DNA of 64,000 bases from Streptococcus saliviloxodontae (GCF_016908655.1 NZ_JAFBEI010000005.1:1-64000); one strand, 5' to 3'; numbered from the stretch's first letter, positions 25,240 through 34,135 are shown. The notes: generated from the letters alone by a model not told the origin. Translations and numbers: made by a program.

Positions 25240-25860
25240 CTAACTAGAAACCCAGAAAAGCCAAGCATTCCAAATAATATGTAAGAATAGGGCAGGATAA
25301 AGTGTTTTTGAACGTTTAAATAGAATACTGTAAATCAGACCAAATCCAAAATAAACAATAAAGTCAGATAAATTGAAGCCCTGAAGAACTGTATGAGCTA
25401 GGGAGAAAAATACAGCTGATACCAGAAGGTCCAAACCTATACTGCTAAACCGCTCCAAATTTTTTATAATTAGAGCTCGAAAAACAAGCTCTTCGCTAAT
25501 TGGACCTATGAAAATCCCATAAATATAAAAGAGATACAGCTCTATTCCTGTGCCACTATAAGTATCTAAAAGTTTTTCATTTTCAGGTACTGGAAAGAGA
25601 TGGTTCACAATAATTGACCAAAGGGTCAGAGCAACAAATCCTAAACAAATAGCTAATATTGTTTTTCTATGAATTGTATCTAATCGAAATATTTTCCTAT
25701 GCCCCTGACCGTACAACAATAAAAGCGTCATACAGCCTATAAGCATAACTGAAAAATAAAACAAAAGTTCACTTCTGATAAATCCCACTCCAAAGACATA
25801 TAACATCAAGATGGTGATGGTATAAATATAATGATTTTTAAAACCAGTAACCTCTCCCAT
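25240..25860 (-). CDS. CAAX-protease/Abi (CPBP) family membrane protein
   Basis: 206 aa with about six membrane helices. The CPBP motifs are complete: GPISEELVFRALI (EExxxR), FFSLAHTVLQ (FxxxH) and HIIWNAW (HxxxN/D). In several class II bacteriocin loci such proteins give self-immunity, and their catalytic residues are needed. It is the last gene of the operon from 27474. No frameshift; probably active. Confidence 0.82.
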   Translation of the reverse strand: MGEVTGFKNHYIYTITILMLYVFGVGFIRSELLFYFSVMLIGCMTLLLLYGQGHRKIFRLDTIHRKTILAICLGFVALTLWSIIVNHLFPVPENEKLLDTYSGTGIELYLFYIYGIFIGPISEELVFRALIIKNLERFSSIGLDLLVSAVFFSLAHTVLQGFNLSDFIVYFGFGLIYSILFKRSKTLYPALFLHIIWNAWLFWVSS

Positions 25861-25888
25861 ATTCTGAGCTCCTCCTAAAACACTATTT

Positions 25889-26029
25889 TTACTTTCCTTT
25901 TAAGATAACACTTCTAGCACCATCTACAAATCCATTCCACATATCTTTCAAACCTTTGAAAGGATCAAAACCGCCATTAATTTTTTCAAGATGATATTCC
26001 GAAATTTCGTTAAATTTATCATATTTCAT
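25889..26029 (-). CDS. Double-glycine peptide precursor, 46 aa (short, missed by usual gene calling)
   Basis: Leader MKYDKFNEISEYHLEKINGG (20 residues) then a 26-residue mature peptide starting FDPFKGLKDMWNGFVDG and ending ILKGK. AGAGGAG lies 9 nt upstream. The mature peptide is amphipathic, Cys-free and lacks GxxxG, unlike the pore-forming peptides at 20-25 kb. Tight spacing between the 55-aa peptide gene (17 bp) and the CAAX gene. It could be a bacteriocin subunit or a signal. Confidence 0.72.
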   Translation of the reverse strand: MKYDKFNEISEYHLEKINGGFDPFKGLKDMWNGFVDGARSVILKGK

Positions 26030-26045
26030 AATTAGTCACTCCTCT

Positions 26046-26213
26046 CTAACGACAAATGAGATCAGTTGGAACAATTATTTGACCTAGAGCTTTTTTTGTA
26101 AAAATTCTTCCAAAAACCTGTCCTGTACAATAGTCTTTCGATTTTCCACCAGTAATATTGGCAAGAACATCTAGACTCAATACGTTGAATATATTGTTTG
26201 TTTTTGTATTCAA
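26046..26213 (-). CDS. Double-glycine bacteriocin-like precursor, 55 aa, TTG start
   Basis: From TTG at 26213 with GGAGG 8 nt upstream. The leader is (M)NTKTNNIFNVLSLDVLAN-ITGG, clearly of the same type as the other Blp leaders. The mature part starts KSKDYCTGQVFGRIFTKK and ends PTDLICR, with two cysteines. The non-ATG start explains why it is easily overlooked. An overlapping longer frame (26062-26346) is a different reading frame and runs through the promoter-like region. Confidence 0.7.
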   Translation of the reverse strand: MNTKTNNIFNVLSLDVLANITGGKSKDYCTGQVFGRIFTKKALGQIIVPTDLICR

Positions 26214-26405
26214 AGCGAATACCTCCTTTGTAATATAGATTTAATTTTGTCAGATTGTAACCATAAAGGTCTAGCTCACTAACAGTATGATACCATTCAA
26301 AATTGCGAATTAGGAAAACTTCTACCTTAAGTAAGAAAGTAAGCAAGTCAATTGAATTGAATAAACCAATCTTCTTTTCTTGTTTCTAAAGGTCGTTCAT
26401 ATTTT

Positions 26406-26567
26406 TTAGCAAAAAGGAGCAAATCTACAGACAGCTTTACCTACTGCAATGACTCCTTTACGAGTATTACTTCCAATTCTAAACCAAAAATCGTATGACT
26501 CATTGTCACCACCAGTGATATATTGCAAATCAGATGTCTCTAAAGTTTTAAATTGCTTAGTTTTCAT
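26406..26567 (-). CDS. Double-glycine bacteriocin-like precursor, 53 aa
   Basis: Leader MKTKQFKTLETSDLQYITGG (20 residues), mature part starting DNESYDFWFRIGSNTRKG and ending CRFAPFC. GGAG lies 8 nt upstream. The C-x5-C end could close a small disulfide loop. It begins 21 bp after the CAAX gene stop. I do not recognise the family. Confidence 0.72.
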   Translation of the reverse strand: MKTKQFKTLETSDLQYITGGDNESYDFWFRIGSNTRKGVIAVGKAVCRFAPFC

Positions 26568-26588
26568 TGTTTTTCTCCATTATTCAAA

Positions 26589-27254
26589 TTATTTTAACAG
26601 TAGTCCTGCTATTATAGATAGTACAGTAATTAGTGAATTAGTTGAAATATGAGCTAACACACTATTTTGTAAATGTCTGGATTTATAATACAAGGTACTG
26701 TATAACATTCCGAAGATAAAATAATCTAACAGTATTAGTGATAGTGTATAGGTATGAGCAAATGCAAAAAGAAAAGACGAGAGGAAAATAGCAATGTATT
26801 TTTTATTCGGATAGAGTCTAATTAGTCCTTCTAAGAGAATCCCTCTGAAAACAATCTCTTCAAGAATTGGACCTAGAAGATGAAGATTCAGCAGCATAAA
26901 CCAGACATTGGGAGAATGTATTTGCTGTATTAAATCATCATTGTTAGCAGAAGTTAAATGGATTCCAAAAAACTGTAACATCAATTTTATTCCAATAATC
27001 AGCAAGAAGATTATTATCGTCCAACCGAAAATAATTCTGACAGTTACATTTTTATTTACTGGAAGGTTGGGAAAGTTCTTCACTCTAATAAATAATAAAC
27101 CTGAGAATATCATCAAGAAGGCTACTAACCCAACAGATATTTTAAGGACACTATTCTCATCAAAAAGGGTGATTCCCAGATAAGTTGGAATTTGTATCAC
27201 TAAACTTAATAAGATTGCTACCATTGTTAAACCACATAGTTTTAAAAATCTCAT
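26589..27254 (-). CDS. CAAX-protease/Abi (CPBP) family membrane protein
   Basis: 221 aa, six to seven membrane helices. Motifs GPILEEIVFRGILLE (EExxxR), FLFAFAHTYTL (FxxxH) and HISTNSL (HxxxN) are complete. It differs markedly from the CPBP protein at 25240, so the operon carries two distinct ones, each next to double-glycine peptides; matched immunity for different peptides is a reasonable guess. Confidence 0.82.
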   Translation of the reverse strand: MRFLKLCGLTMVAILLSLVIQIPTYLGITLFDENSVLKISVGLVAFLMIFSGLLFIRVKNFPNLPVNKNVTVRIIFGWTIIIFLLIIGIKLMLQFFGIHLTSANNDDLIQQIHSPNVWFMLLNLHLLGPILEEIVFRGILLEGLIRLYPNKKYIAIFLSSFLFAFAHTYTLSLILLDYFIFGMLYSTLYYKSRHLQNSVLAHISTNSLITVLSIIAGLLLK

Positions 27255-27297
27255 TTTCCCCTCAATCTATTTTTTAACCTATACGTCTACATCCTCT

Positions 27298-27474
27298 CTA
27301 ACAACTTCCTTTATGCTTTCTTCCTTTCAAACCATCTGCAAGACCACAAATACTTGACATGAGTTGCTCGTAACTTGGTAATAGTGGAAGAAGTGATCCT
27401 CCTCCGCCACCTTGTATAGTAGCAAGGACATCAGAGTTAAGTGTATTGAATTGTTTCATTGTTCTTTTATTCAT
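27298..27474 (-). CDS. Double-glycine bacteriocin-like precursor (58 aa)
   Basis: From ATG at 27474 (CAGGAGG site). Leader MNKRTMKQFNTLNSDVLATI-QGG. Mature part starts GGGSLLPLLPSYEQLMSS and ends GLKGRKHKGSC, with two cysteines and a basic tail. The upstream in-frame ATG at 27522 merely reads through the conserved leader mRNA. First gene of the operon that runs to 25240, under the Blp promoter at 27536-27600. Confidence 0.78.
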   Translation of the reverse strand: MNKRTMKQFNTLNSDVLATIQGGGGGSLLPLLPSYEQLMSSICGLADGLKGRKHKGSC

Positions 27475-27535
27475 GGCGAAAACCTCCTGTATGATATAAT
27501 CTTTTATTTTGTCGGGTTGCAACCTTGACGAGTTT

Positions 27536-27600
27536 AGTATAGCACTTCCTCAAAAGATATTTTTCCCATCTCTTGAACAGTCATTTAACTTTCCTAAATG
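27536..27600 (-). promoter_or_regulatory. Blp-type promoter of the CAAX/double-glycine operon
   Basis: Minus strand CATTTAGG (27600-27593) and TGTTCAAG (27579-27572), 21 bp apart, then 30 bp and TATACT (27541-27536). Confidence 0.78.
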
Positions 27601-27614
27601 GAAAAAAATAATTC

Positions 27615-27733
27615 CGTTTGAGATATTTAAGTGACCGTTCAGGTGTTAACAATCCAAGATGCCTTTACCATTCAGGACGTTTCGATGACCATTTGAGATT
27701 TGATCATCTTTTTCTCTTGATTTTTGTCATAAT
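27615..27733 (+). promoter_or_regulatory. Blp-type promoter of blpAB with two box pairs
   Basis: Plus strand proximal pair CATTCAGG (27669) and CATTTGAG (27690), 21 bp apart, then 30 bp and CATAAT (27728-27733). A second pair CGTTTGAG (27615) and CGTTCAGG (27636) lies just upstream, also 21 bp apart. It is divergent from the promoter at 27536-27600. Confidence 0.72.
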
Positions 27734-27765
27734 AATCTTGTAAACAACAAGAAAGGATTTGACAA

Positions 27766-29919
27766 ATGACATCTTACAAACGAACCTTTGTTCCTCAAAT
27801 AGATGCTAGAGACTGTGGGGTGGCTGCCCTAGCATCAATTGCTAAATTTTATGGTTCTGACTATTCCCTAGCTCATTTACGAGAATTAGCTAAAACAAAT
27901 AAAGAAGGCACAACCGCCCTTGGTATTGTCAAGGCAGCTAAAGAGATAAGCTTTGAAACCAGAGCTATTCAGGCTGATATGAGCCTCTTTGAAATGGAGG
28001 ACATATCTTATCCCTTTATCGTTCACGTTAATAAGGAAGGTAAACTCCAACACTACTATGTTGTCTATCAAAATAAAAAAGACCATCTTATCATTGGAGA
28101 TCCTGATCCTACAGTAAAAGTAACAAAGATGACTAAGGAAAGGTTTACTTCTGAGTGGACAGGTGTAACCATCTTTCTTGCTCCAGAGCCTAGCTACAAG
28201 CCCCAGAAGGATAAAAAGAATGGTTTAATGGGCTTTCTCCCCTTAATTTTCAGGCAACGCTCACTTATCTTTTACATCGTCCTATCAAGTCTTTTGGTGA
28301 CTCTGATTAATATAGGTGGTTCTTACTATCTTCAAGGGATTTTGGATGAATATATCCCTAATCAGATGAAGTCAACCTTAGGTATTATTTCTATCGGTCT
28401 GATTATCACCTATATTTTCCAACAGATAATGAGTTTTTCACGAGATTACCTCTTGACAGTTCTCAGTCAACGTTTAAGTATTGATGTGATTCTCTCCTAT
28501 ATTCGCCACATCTTTGAACTACCTATGTCTTTCTTTGCAACACGACGGACTGGTGAGGTTATCTCTCGTTTTACAGATGCTAATTCAATTATTGATGCTC
28601 TAGCTTCGACGATTCTATCAATTTTTCTTGATGTCTCTATATTGACCATTGTTGGTAGTGTGCTTTTGGTACAAAATACCAACCTCTTTCTTCTCTCGCT
28701 GATTTCAGTTCCCATTTATACTATCATTATTTTAGCTTTTATGAAACCGTTTGAGAGGATGAATAATGATGTCATGCAGAGTAATTCCATGGTCAGCTCT
28801 GCAATTATAGAAGATATCAACGGTATAGAAACTATCAAATCCCTAACCAGCGAAGAAACTCGCTATCAAAAAATTGATAGCGAGTTCGTGGATTATTTGG
28901 ATAAATCCTTCAAACTCAGTAAATACTCTATCCTGCAAGGAGCACTTAAACAAGGTGCTCAGCTCATTTTAAATATTGCTATCTTGTGGTTTGGTGCTCA
29001 ATTAGTGATGACAGGTAAAATTTCAGTTGGTCAATTGATTACATTTAACACTCTCTTATCTTACTTTACCAATCCTTTGGAAAATATCATCAATCTGCAA
29101 ACCAAACTCCAGTCTGCTAAGGTAGCCAATAATCGTCTGAATGAAGTTTACTTGGTTGAATCTGAATTCAATAATAATCAGTCTTTAACTGATTCGCAAT
29201 TTCTAGCTGGTGATATTCGCTTTGAAGACCTTTCCTATAAGTACGGCTTTGGTCGTGATACCTTATCTGACATCAATCTAACAATCAAACAAGGTGATAA
29301 AGTCAGCCTAGTAGGGATTAGTGGCTCAGGAAAAACAACTTTAGCTAAAATGATTGTCAACTTCTTTGAACCTTACAAGGGACGGATCACTATTAATAAT
29401 AATGACCTCAAAATGATTGATAAAAAGACTCTTCGACAACACATCAACTACCTTCCCCAACAGGCTTATATCTTTAATGGTTCAATCTTAGAAAACTTGA
29501 CCTTGGGAGCTAATCAAATGATTAGCCAAGAAGATATTATCAGAGCTTGTGAAATGGCAGAAATTCGCCAAGACATCGAACAAATGCCTATGGGATACCA
29601 AACAGAACTATCAGATGGAGCAGGATTATCTGGTGGTCAAAAACAACGAATTGCTTTGGCTAGAGCATTACTGACGACAGCTCCTGTTCTTATTCTTGAT
29701 GAGGCTACTAGCGGTCTTGATGTTTTAACCGAGAAAAAGGTTATTGATAATTTAATGACTATGACTGATAAGACTATCATCTTTGTCGCCCATCGTCTCA
29801 GTATTTCTGAACGAACCAATCAGGTCATTGTCCTTGACCAAGGTAAAGTTATCGAGACTGGTTCTCATCAGGAGTTGATGGCCAAACAAGGTTTCTACCA
29901 TCATCTATTTAGCAAATAA
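27766..29919 (+). CDS. blpA: Bacteriocin/pheromone ABC transporter with C39 peptidase domain, BlpA
   Basis: 717 aa, full length for the ComA/BlpA family. The C39 peptidase domain (1-130) has the catalytic Cys in ARDCGVAALASIAKFYG (Cys17), a His near LQHYYVVYQ and the GDPDP Asp. Six membrane helices follow (about 165-440). The nucleotide-binding domain has Walker A GISGSGKTT, signature LSGGQKQR and Walker B LILDEATSGLD. It cleaves double-glycine leaders and exports the mature peptides together with BlpB. Many streptococcal strains carry broken blpA; this one is intact. Confidence 0.95.
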   Translation: MTSYKRTFVPQIDARDCGVAALASIAKFYGSDYSLAHLRELAKTNKEGTTALGIVKAAKEISFETRAIQADMSLFEMEDISYPFIVHVNKEGKLQHYYVVYQNKKDHLIIGDPDPTVKVTKMTKERFTSEWTGVTIFLAPEPSYKPQKDKKNGLMGFLPLIFRQRSLIFYIVLSSLLVTLINIGGSYYLQGILDEYIPNQMKSTLGIISIGLIITYIFQQIMSFSRDYLLTVLSQRLSIDVILSYIRHIFELPMSFFATRRTGEVISRFTDANSIIDALASTILSIFLDVSILTIVGSVLLVQNTNLFLLSLISVPIYTIIILAFMKPFERMNNDVMQSNSMVSSAIIEDINGIETIKSLTSEETRYQKIDSEFVDYLDKSFKLSKYSILQGALKQGAQLILNIAILWFGAQLVMTGKISVGQLITFNTLLSYFTNPLENIINLQTKLQSAKVANNRLNEVYLVESEFNNNQSLTDSQFLAGDIRFEDLSYKYGFGRDTLSDINLTIKQGDKVSLVGISGSGKTTLAKMIVNFFEPYKGRITINNNDLKMIDKKTLRQHINYLPQQAYIFNGSILENLTLGANQMISQEDIIRACEMAEIRQDIEQMPMGYQTELSDGAGLSGGQKQRIALARALLTTAPVLILDEATSGLDVLTEKKVIDNLMTMTDKTIIFVAHRLSISERTNQVIVLDQGKVIETGSHQELMAKQGFYHHLFSK

Positions 29920-29930
29920 GGAGGCTTATC

Positions 29931-31292
29931 ATGAACCCAAATCTCTTTAAAAGTTCAGAATTTTACCAGCGTCGCTACCACAATTTCGCTACACTCTTGA
30001 TTGTCCCATTAGTCCTATTACTAAGTTTCCTGCTAATCTTCTCACTACTTGCCAAAAAAGAAGTTACCGTCACATCTAGAGGTGAGATTACACCAACCAA
30101 AGTTATTGCATCAATCCAATCAACCAGCAATAATACAATAACAGTCAATAATCTTTCCAATAACCAATTAGTCAAAAAAGATGAACTCATTATCAAATAT
30201 GCTGAAACCATGGAGAGTTCCCAAAAACAGGCTCTTGAAACCCAATTAGCAACTTTAGGGAGGCAAAAAAATGGGCTAGAAACATTGAAAGAAAGCCTTT
30301 CCCAAGGAACAAATCTTTTTACTGGAGAAGATGAGTTTGGTTATATCAATACCTTTAACAACTTTGTTAGCCAATCTAAAGATATTGAGTTAGGTATCTC
30401 TAAAACTAATACTGAGGTTAATAATCAAGAAACTTTAGCAGAGAATACCGCTTCAGCTATTAAAGTACAAATCAATAATATCAACCAACAAATTGCAGAG
30501 TACAAAGAACTTAGTCAAGCTATTACTAATAAAAGTTCGAGTCTATCTCCTGGTAATCCACACCAAGCTACCTTGAATAACTACTTAGCTCAATCCCAAC
30601 AAGAATCTCAGTCTGGATTAGCTGAACAATATCTTTCTCAAATCAATCAGAGTATCACAAATCTAGAATCCTCTATCTCCAGCCTCAATATCCAACTAGC
30701 AGGAACAGGAAGTATTGCGGCATATGACAATAGTTTAGGAACTAAGGTAGAAGCCTTACGAACACAGTTTCTACAAACAGCATCACAACAACTGACTACT
30801 GTTGAAACACAAATTACTGAACTGACAGCTCAACTTGAGCAAGCAAATGTCAACTATGAACACAATACTATTACAGCCCCAGAAACAGGAATTATTCACT
30901 TAAATAGTGAGTTTGAAGGAAAAACTCTGATTCCAAATGGTAATGAAATCGCTCAAATTTACCCCAATATTCAGGAGACAAAAGAGGTACTTATCACCTA
31001 CTATGTGACTTCTGAATATGTCCCTGTACTTAAAGAAAAGCAGCTAACACGTCTTAAACTAGAAAAAATCGGAAATCAAAGTGTTACAATCATTGGAAAG
31101 ATCCATTCTATTGATAGAACAGCAACAAAGACAGAGCAAGGAAATCTTTTTAAAATCACTGCATTAGCTCAATTATCCGATAATCATAGTGACATTATTC
31201 AGTACGGTCTTCAAGGACGAGTAACTAGTGTCGTTGCCAAGAAAACTTACTTTGATTATTATAAAGATAAGTTATTATCCAACTATAATTAA
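29931..31292 (+). CDS. blpB: Bacteriocin exporter accessory protein BlpB (HlyD/ComB family)
   Basis: 453 aa with one N-terminal membrane helix (FATLLIVPLVLLLSFLLIFS), a long coiled coil (about 95-320) and a C-terminal beta domain containing NTITAPETGIIH. It is the membrane-fusion partner of BlpA. It starts 11 bp after blpA and shares its promoter. Confidence 0.93.
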   Translation: MNPNLFKSSEFYQRRYHNFATLLIVPLVLLLSFLLIFSLLAKKEVTVTSRGEITPTKVIASIQSTSNNTITVNNLSNNQLVKKDELIIKYAETMESSQKQALETQLATLGRQKNGLETLKESLSQGTNLFTGEDEFGYINTFNNFVSQSKDIELGISKTNTEVNNQETLAENTASAIKVQINNINQQIAEYKELSQAITNKSSSLSPGNPHQATLNNYLAQSQQESQSGLAEQYLSQINQSITNLESSISSLNIQLAGTGSIAAYDNSLGTKVEALRTQFLQTASQQLTTVETQITELTAQLEQANVNYEHNTITAPETGIIHLNSEFEGKTLIPNGNEIAQIYPNIQETKEVLITYYVTSEYVPVLKEKQLTRLKLEKIGNQSVTIIGKIHSIDRTATKTEQGNLFKITALAQLSDNHSDIIQYGLQGRVTSVVAKKTYFDYYKDKLLSNYN

Positions 31293-31293
31293 C

Positions 31294-31358
31294 CATTTAG
31301 GAAAATTAAATGACTTTTAGAGATTTGAACCGAAAAATTGGCTTATTTTATGTATAAT
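31294..31358 (+). promoter_or_regulatory. Blp-type promoter of blpC
   Basis: Plus strand CATTTAGG (31294) and TTTTAGAG (31315), 21 bp apart, then 30 bp and TATAAT (31353-31358). This makes pheromone production autoinducing. Confidence 0.8.
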
Positions 31359-31389
31359 AAACTAAACATTATATAAAGGGGGGTCTCAC

Positions 31390-31545
31390 ATGACCAAAAA
31401 AATTAAAACACTCACAGGCTTCACGGAACTAACTTCTTCCGAACTTCACCGTATTTCTGGTGGAGATTGGTGGAGCGATTTGAATAAAATTTTTCCTCAA
31501 ACAAAAAAATTCGCAGATAGCAGTAATAGACATAAAATAGGATAA
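31390..31545 (+). CDS. blpC: Peptide pheromone precursor BlpC (51 aa)
   Basis: Starts MTKKIKTLTGFTELTSSELH with a GGGGGG-type site. The leader ends RISGG and the mature pheromone would be 26 residues, DWWSDLNKIFPQTKKFAD followed by SSNRHKIG. It is too short for many gene finders. The mature sequence differs from the S. thermophilus BlpC I know (which starts SGWMDYINGF), so this is probably a different pherotype matched to the adjacent BlpH. It lies between blpB and blpH, as expected. Confidence 0.85.
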   Translation: MTKKIKTLTGFTELTSSELHRISGGDWWSDLNKIFPQTKKFADSSNRHKIG

Positions 31546-31549
31546 CATC

Positions 31550-31595
31550 AAAAATTTTGGACCGAGGGAACTAATCTCTCGGTCCAAAATTTTTG
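31550..31595. terminator. Bidirectional terminator between blpC and blpH
   Basis: A near-perfect 19-bp stem, AAAAATTTTGGACCGAG and its complement, with A and T runs on both sides. It ends both the rightward blpC transcript and the leftward blpSRH transcript. Confidence 0.9.
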
Positions 31596-31596
31596 T

Positions 31597-32943
31597 CTAT
31601 TTAGATGATAGTTCAATTTCTAAAGATTGAGTAAATAAATAGGTTTGACTACTTGTGTTAAGCGATGCATGAGGATAGCGTTCTAAAATTTTCATAACAT
31701 TATACAAGCCAATTCCCCTGTTATTACCTTTTGAACTTTGACCAAAGGCATAAACATTTGAAAGGTCAATACTTTCTTCCCTAGTTGTATTTTCGATAAT
31801 AAACATCTGCTTATTCTTGACAGTCAAAAAAGCAATTGTTACCTTTGAGGTTGCATCTGCATTTATAGCGGCTTCGATGGCATTATCACACAATATAGAA
31901 ACTATTGTGATAAAATCTACCAACTCCATTCCTTTAGGTTTAATGACTTCTGGTACTTCCAAGCTGACTGATATATTGTTATCATTGGCTTGGAGAAACT
32001 TTGAAGCCAGAAGACTTTTCAACGCAGCATTATCAACATTAACTAAACGTCCAATATCATATTTACTGGATCGTAATTGTTTATGAGAATCCTTTAGCAC
32101 AGACTGATAAATGTCTTTTATTTGTTCAATATCATTGTCTTCGATAGCTAATCGTAATGTTGTTAATAAGTTCGCATAATCATGCCTAAAACCTTTAACT
32201 TCACGATAGAGCTCCTCAACCTGATTGCTATACATTTCCAAATTCCTTAGTTGCAACGCTTGTTGAAAATCAAGCTCTTCTTGTAATTTCTTTCGCAGAT
32301 GAAAATCAAGTTGTTTGATCATTCCCATGAATATAACGAGGTACACCACCAGGATAAATTGCCTAAAAGACATGCTTGGTAGCCCTTTTTCATACTCCAT
32401 ATAAGCTAATATTCCCATTAAAAAGTAATAAATAACCATTTCCCAGTTGGCGAGATAAAGGATTCGTTTATCTTCATCTACTAGAATATCAGTCCTTAAC
32501 TTGACAAAGTCATACCTTAACCATTTTAAAAAGATAAGAACAGCCAGTAGTGAAAATAGATTCACGATAACAAAAGTTGATGTATTCTTTATAATGCCTG
32601 GTGCCTGCCCCAATAAAGGTAAAATAAAATACATAAATATTCGATAGAATAGATTATTTAAAACAAAAGGAAACAATCCATAGAAAAATAATAAGGTTTT
32701 CGGAAGAGGTCGTAAAAACACTACAGCTAATAGTAAGGCATATAAAGGTTCATCAAAATAAGTAATAAATTCATCTGAAAATAATTGATTCAAGGTTGCA
32801 AACAAGGCCGCAATTGGTACCCTAAGAAGAATGACCAAAAAGATTGAGCGAAACGAATAACTTATCCGATTGATAGTAAAAAAGAGAACAAGTAGTGTTC
32901 CCAACGAAACGACCGTTTCAATAAGATAATTTATAACTGACAT
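31597..32943 (-). CDS. blpH: Pheromone receptor histidine kinase BlpH (HPK10)
   Basis: 448 aa. The N-terminal 220 residues hold about six membrane helices that form the peptide receptor. The kinase part has the phosphoacceptor His in GFRHDYANLLTTLRL, an N-box SILCDNAIEAAI and a G-box KGNNRGIGLYN. It senses mature BlpC and phosphorylates BlpR. The start lies 13 bp after the blpR stop. Confidence 0.92.
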   Translation of the reverse strand: MSVINYLIETVVSLGTLLVLFFTINRISYSFRSIFLVILLRVPIAALFATLNQLFSDEFITYFDEPLYALLLAVVFLRPLPKTLLFFYGLFPFVLNNLFYRIFMYFILPLLGQAPGIIKNTSTFVIVNLFSLLAVLIFLKWLRYDFVKLRTDILVDEDKRILYLANWEMVIYYFLMGILAYMEYEKGLPSMSFRQFILVVYLVIFMGMIKQLDFHLRKKLQEELDFQQALQLRNLEMYSNQVEELYREVKGFRHDYANLLTTLRLAIEDNDIEQIKDIYQSVLKDSHKQLRSSKYDIGRLVNVDNAALKSLLASKFLQANDNNISVSLEVPEVIKPKGMELVDFITIVSILCDNAIEAAINADATSKVTIAFLTVKNKQMFIIENTTREESIDLSNVYAFGQSSKGNNRGIGLYNVMKILERYPHASLNTSSQTYLFTQSLEIELSSK

Positions 32944-32955
32944 AGCCGCCCCTAA

Positions 32956-33693
32956 TCAATGTAATCTATCAATAATATTTAAAGTTGATTCTAGCTTTTG
33001 CCTTGAAATAAAACAGGTGGAACCATTAGGAAAGAATACCTGTTTTTCATGCTTATCCACTTTAACAACATTTCTAGGATTAATTACAAATGAACGATGA
33101 CATTGAAAGAGTCGCTTATCTTGTTTCAAAATATCTGACAAACTAGCTGTAAACTCCCTTCGGTCTGTTTTTGTATAAAGGATAACACGATGAGGTCTAG
33201 GGGACGTCTCAATATAGTACACTTCATTGAATGGATATTGTACTTGGGTATATTTAGATTTGAAATAAAATGAATCCTCAGACACAGCTTTACTATCCTT
33301 ATTATGAGCATAAAGTACGGCTGCCTCTATCCGAGAGTCAAACTCGTCAGCTTCAAGTTCCTTGTCGATATAATCCAATGCAGATACCTGATATCTAAAA
33401 GATAAGGCCATAAACTCAGAATGTGTCGTCACAAAAACAATACTAGCATAAGGGTCAATTTCTCTAATTTGTTTAGCGATTTGAAGGCCTTTTAATTCCT
33501 CTTCCTTAATTTCAATATCTAAAAAAAATAGCTGATGCACACCTTTTTCTTCTATTGCTTGAAGTAGCTGATCAGGTTTTCCTGAAATTTCAACTATTTT
33601 AGGAACTATGCTGTGCTTTTCTAAAAGTTTAGTAATAATCTTATCGATTCTTGTTTGTTGCTTAAAGTCATCTTCTAGTACAAAGATATTCAT
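32956..33693 (-). CDS. blpR: Response regulator BlpR (LytTR DNA-binding)
   Basis: 245 aa from MNIFVLEDDFKQQTRI, after AAAGGAGG. The receiver (1-125) has the acidic pair EDD and the phospho-Asp in LFFLDIEIK. The LytTR domain (140-245) contains HRVILYTKTDRREFTASL and CHRSFVINPRNVVKV. It binds paired boxes 21 bp apart, as seen upstream of the bacteriocin operons. The longer frame from 33783 lacks a ribosome site. Confidence 0.93.
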   Translation of the reverse strand: MNIFVLEDDFKQQTRIDKIITKLLEKHSIVPKIVEISGKPDQLLQAIEEKGVHQLFFLDIEIKEEELKGLQIAKQIREIDPYASIVFVTTHSEFMALSFRYQVSALDYIDKELEADEFDSRIEAAVLYAHNKDSKAVSEDSFYFKSKYTQVQYPFNEVYYIETSPRPHRVILYTKTDRREFTASLSDILKQDKRLFQCHRSFVINPRNVVKVDKHEKQVFFPNGSTCFISRQKLESTLNIIDRLH

Positions 33694-33694
33694 G

Positions 33695-34036
33695 CTACAT
33701 TCCTCCTTTATTAATCCACTGATGCAGTATATCTTGATAACGACGTCTTGAAAAAGTAATGTAATGTTCTCCTTTTTCTCCAAGAAAAATACGCTTTTCT
33801 CGAGAGTTGATAGCTTTAATTTTAGAAAGGTTAACTAGACTAGACCTATGACATCTAATGAAAATTTCTGGATACATTTCTTCGATACCTTGTAACTTTT
33901 GTAAACAATCATAGGTCTCTGTTTCAGTCACGATTTGAATATAATGTGGCTTATATGGATGTGATGTAATATATAATATGTCTGAAAACATCACTTTTTT
34001 TGTCTCATCTTTAACTTTGATAATCATAAAGTTCAT
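33695..34036 (-). CDS. blpS: Stand-alone LytTR DNA-binding protein BlpS
   Basis: 113 aa, only a LytTR domain (ILYITSHPYKPHYIQIVTET, CHRSSLVNLSKIKAI), with no receiver. It matches BlpS, which lies before blpR in other streptococcal blp loci and is thought to tune BlpR targets. AGGAGG precedes its ATG; its stop lies 1 bp before the blpR start. Confidence 0.85.
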   Translation of the reverse strand: MNFMIIKVKDETKKVMFSDILYITSHPYKPHYIQIVTETETYDCLQKLQGIEEMYPEIFIRCHRSSLVNLSKIKAINSREKRIFLGEKGEHYITFSRRRYQDILHQWINKGGM

Positions 34037-34135
34037 AGGTATGTCCTCCTATAAAGAACTATACCATAAGAATAACATCATGTTCCCTACAAATCTTAAA
34101 TGGTCATCCAAGAGTCTTGAATGGTAATTTTTTAC

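Noticed and set aside
26062-26346. 94-codon minus-strand frame overlapping the 55-aa double-glycine gene
   Set aside because: It runs through the leader region out of frame with the clear double-glycine leader, which starts at TTG after GGAGG.
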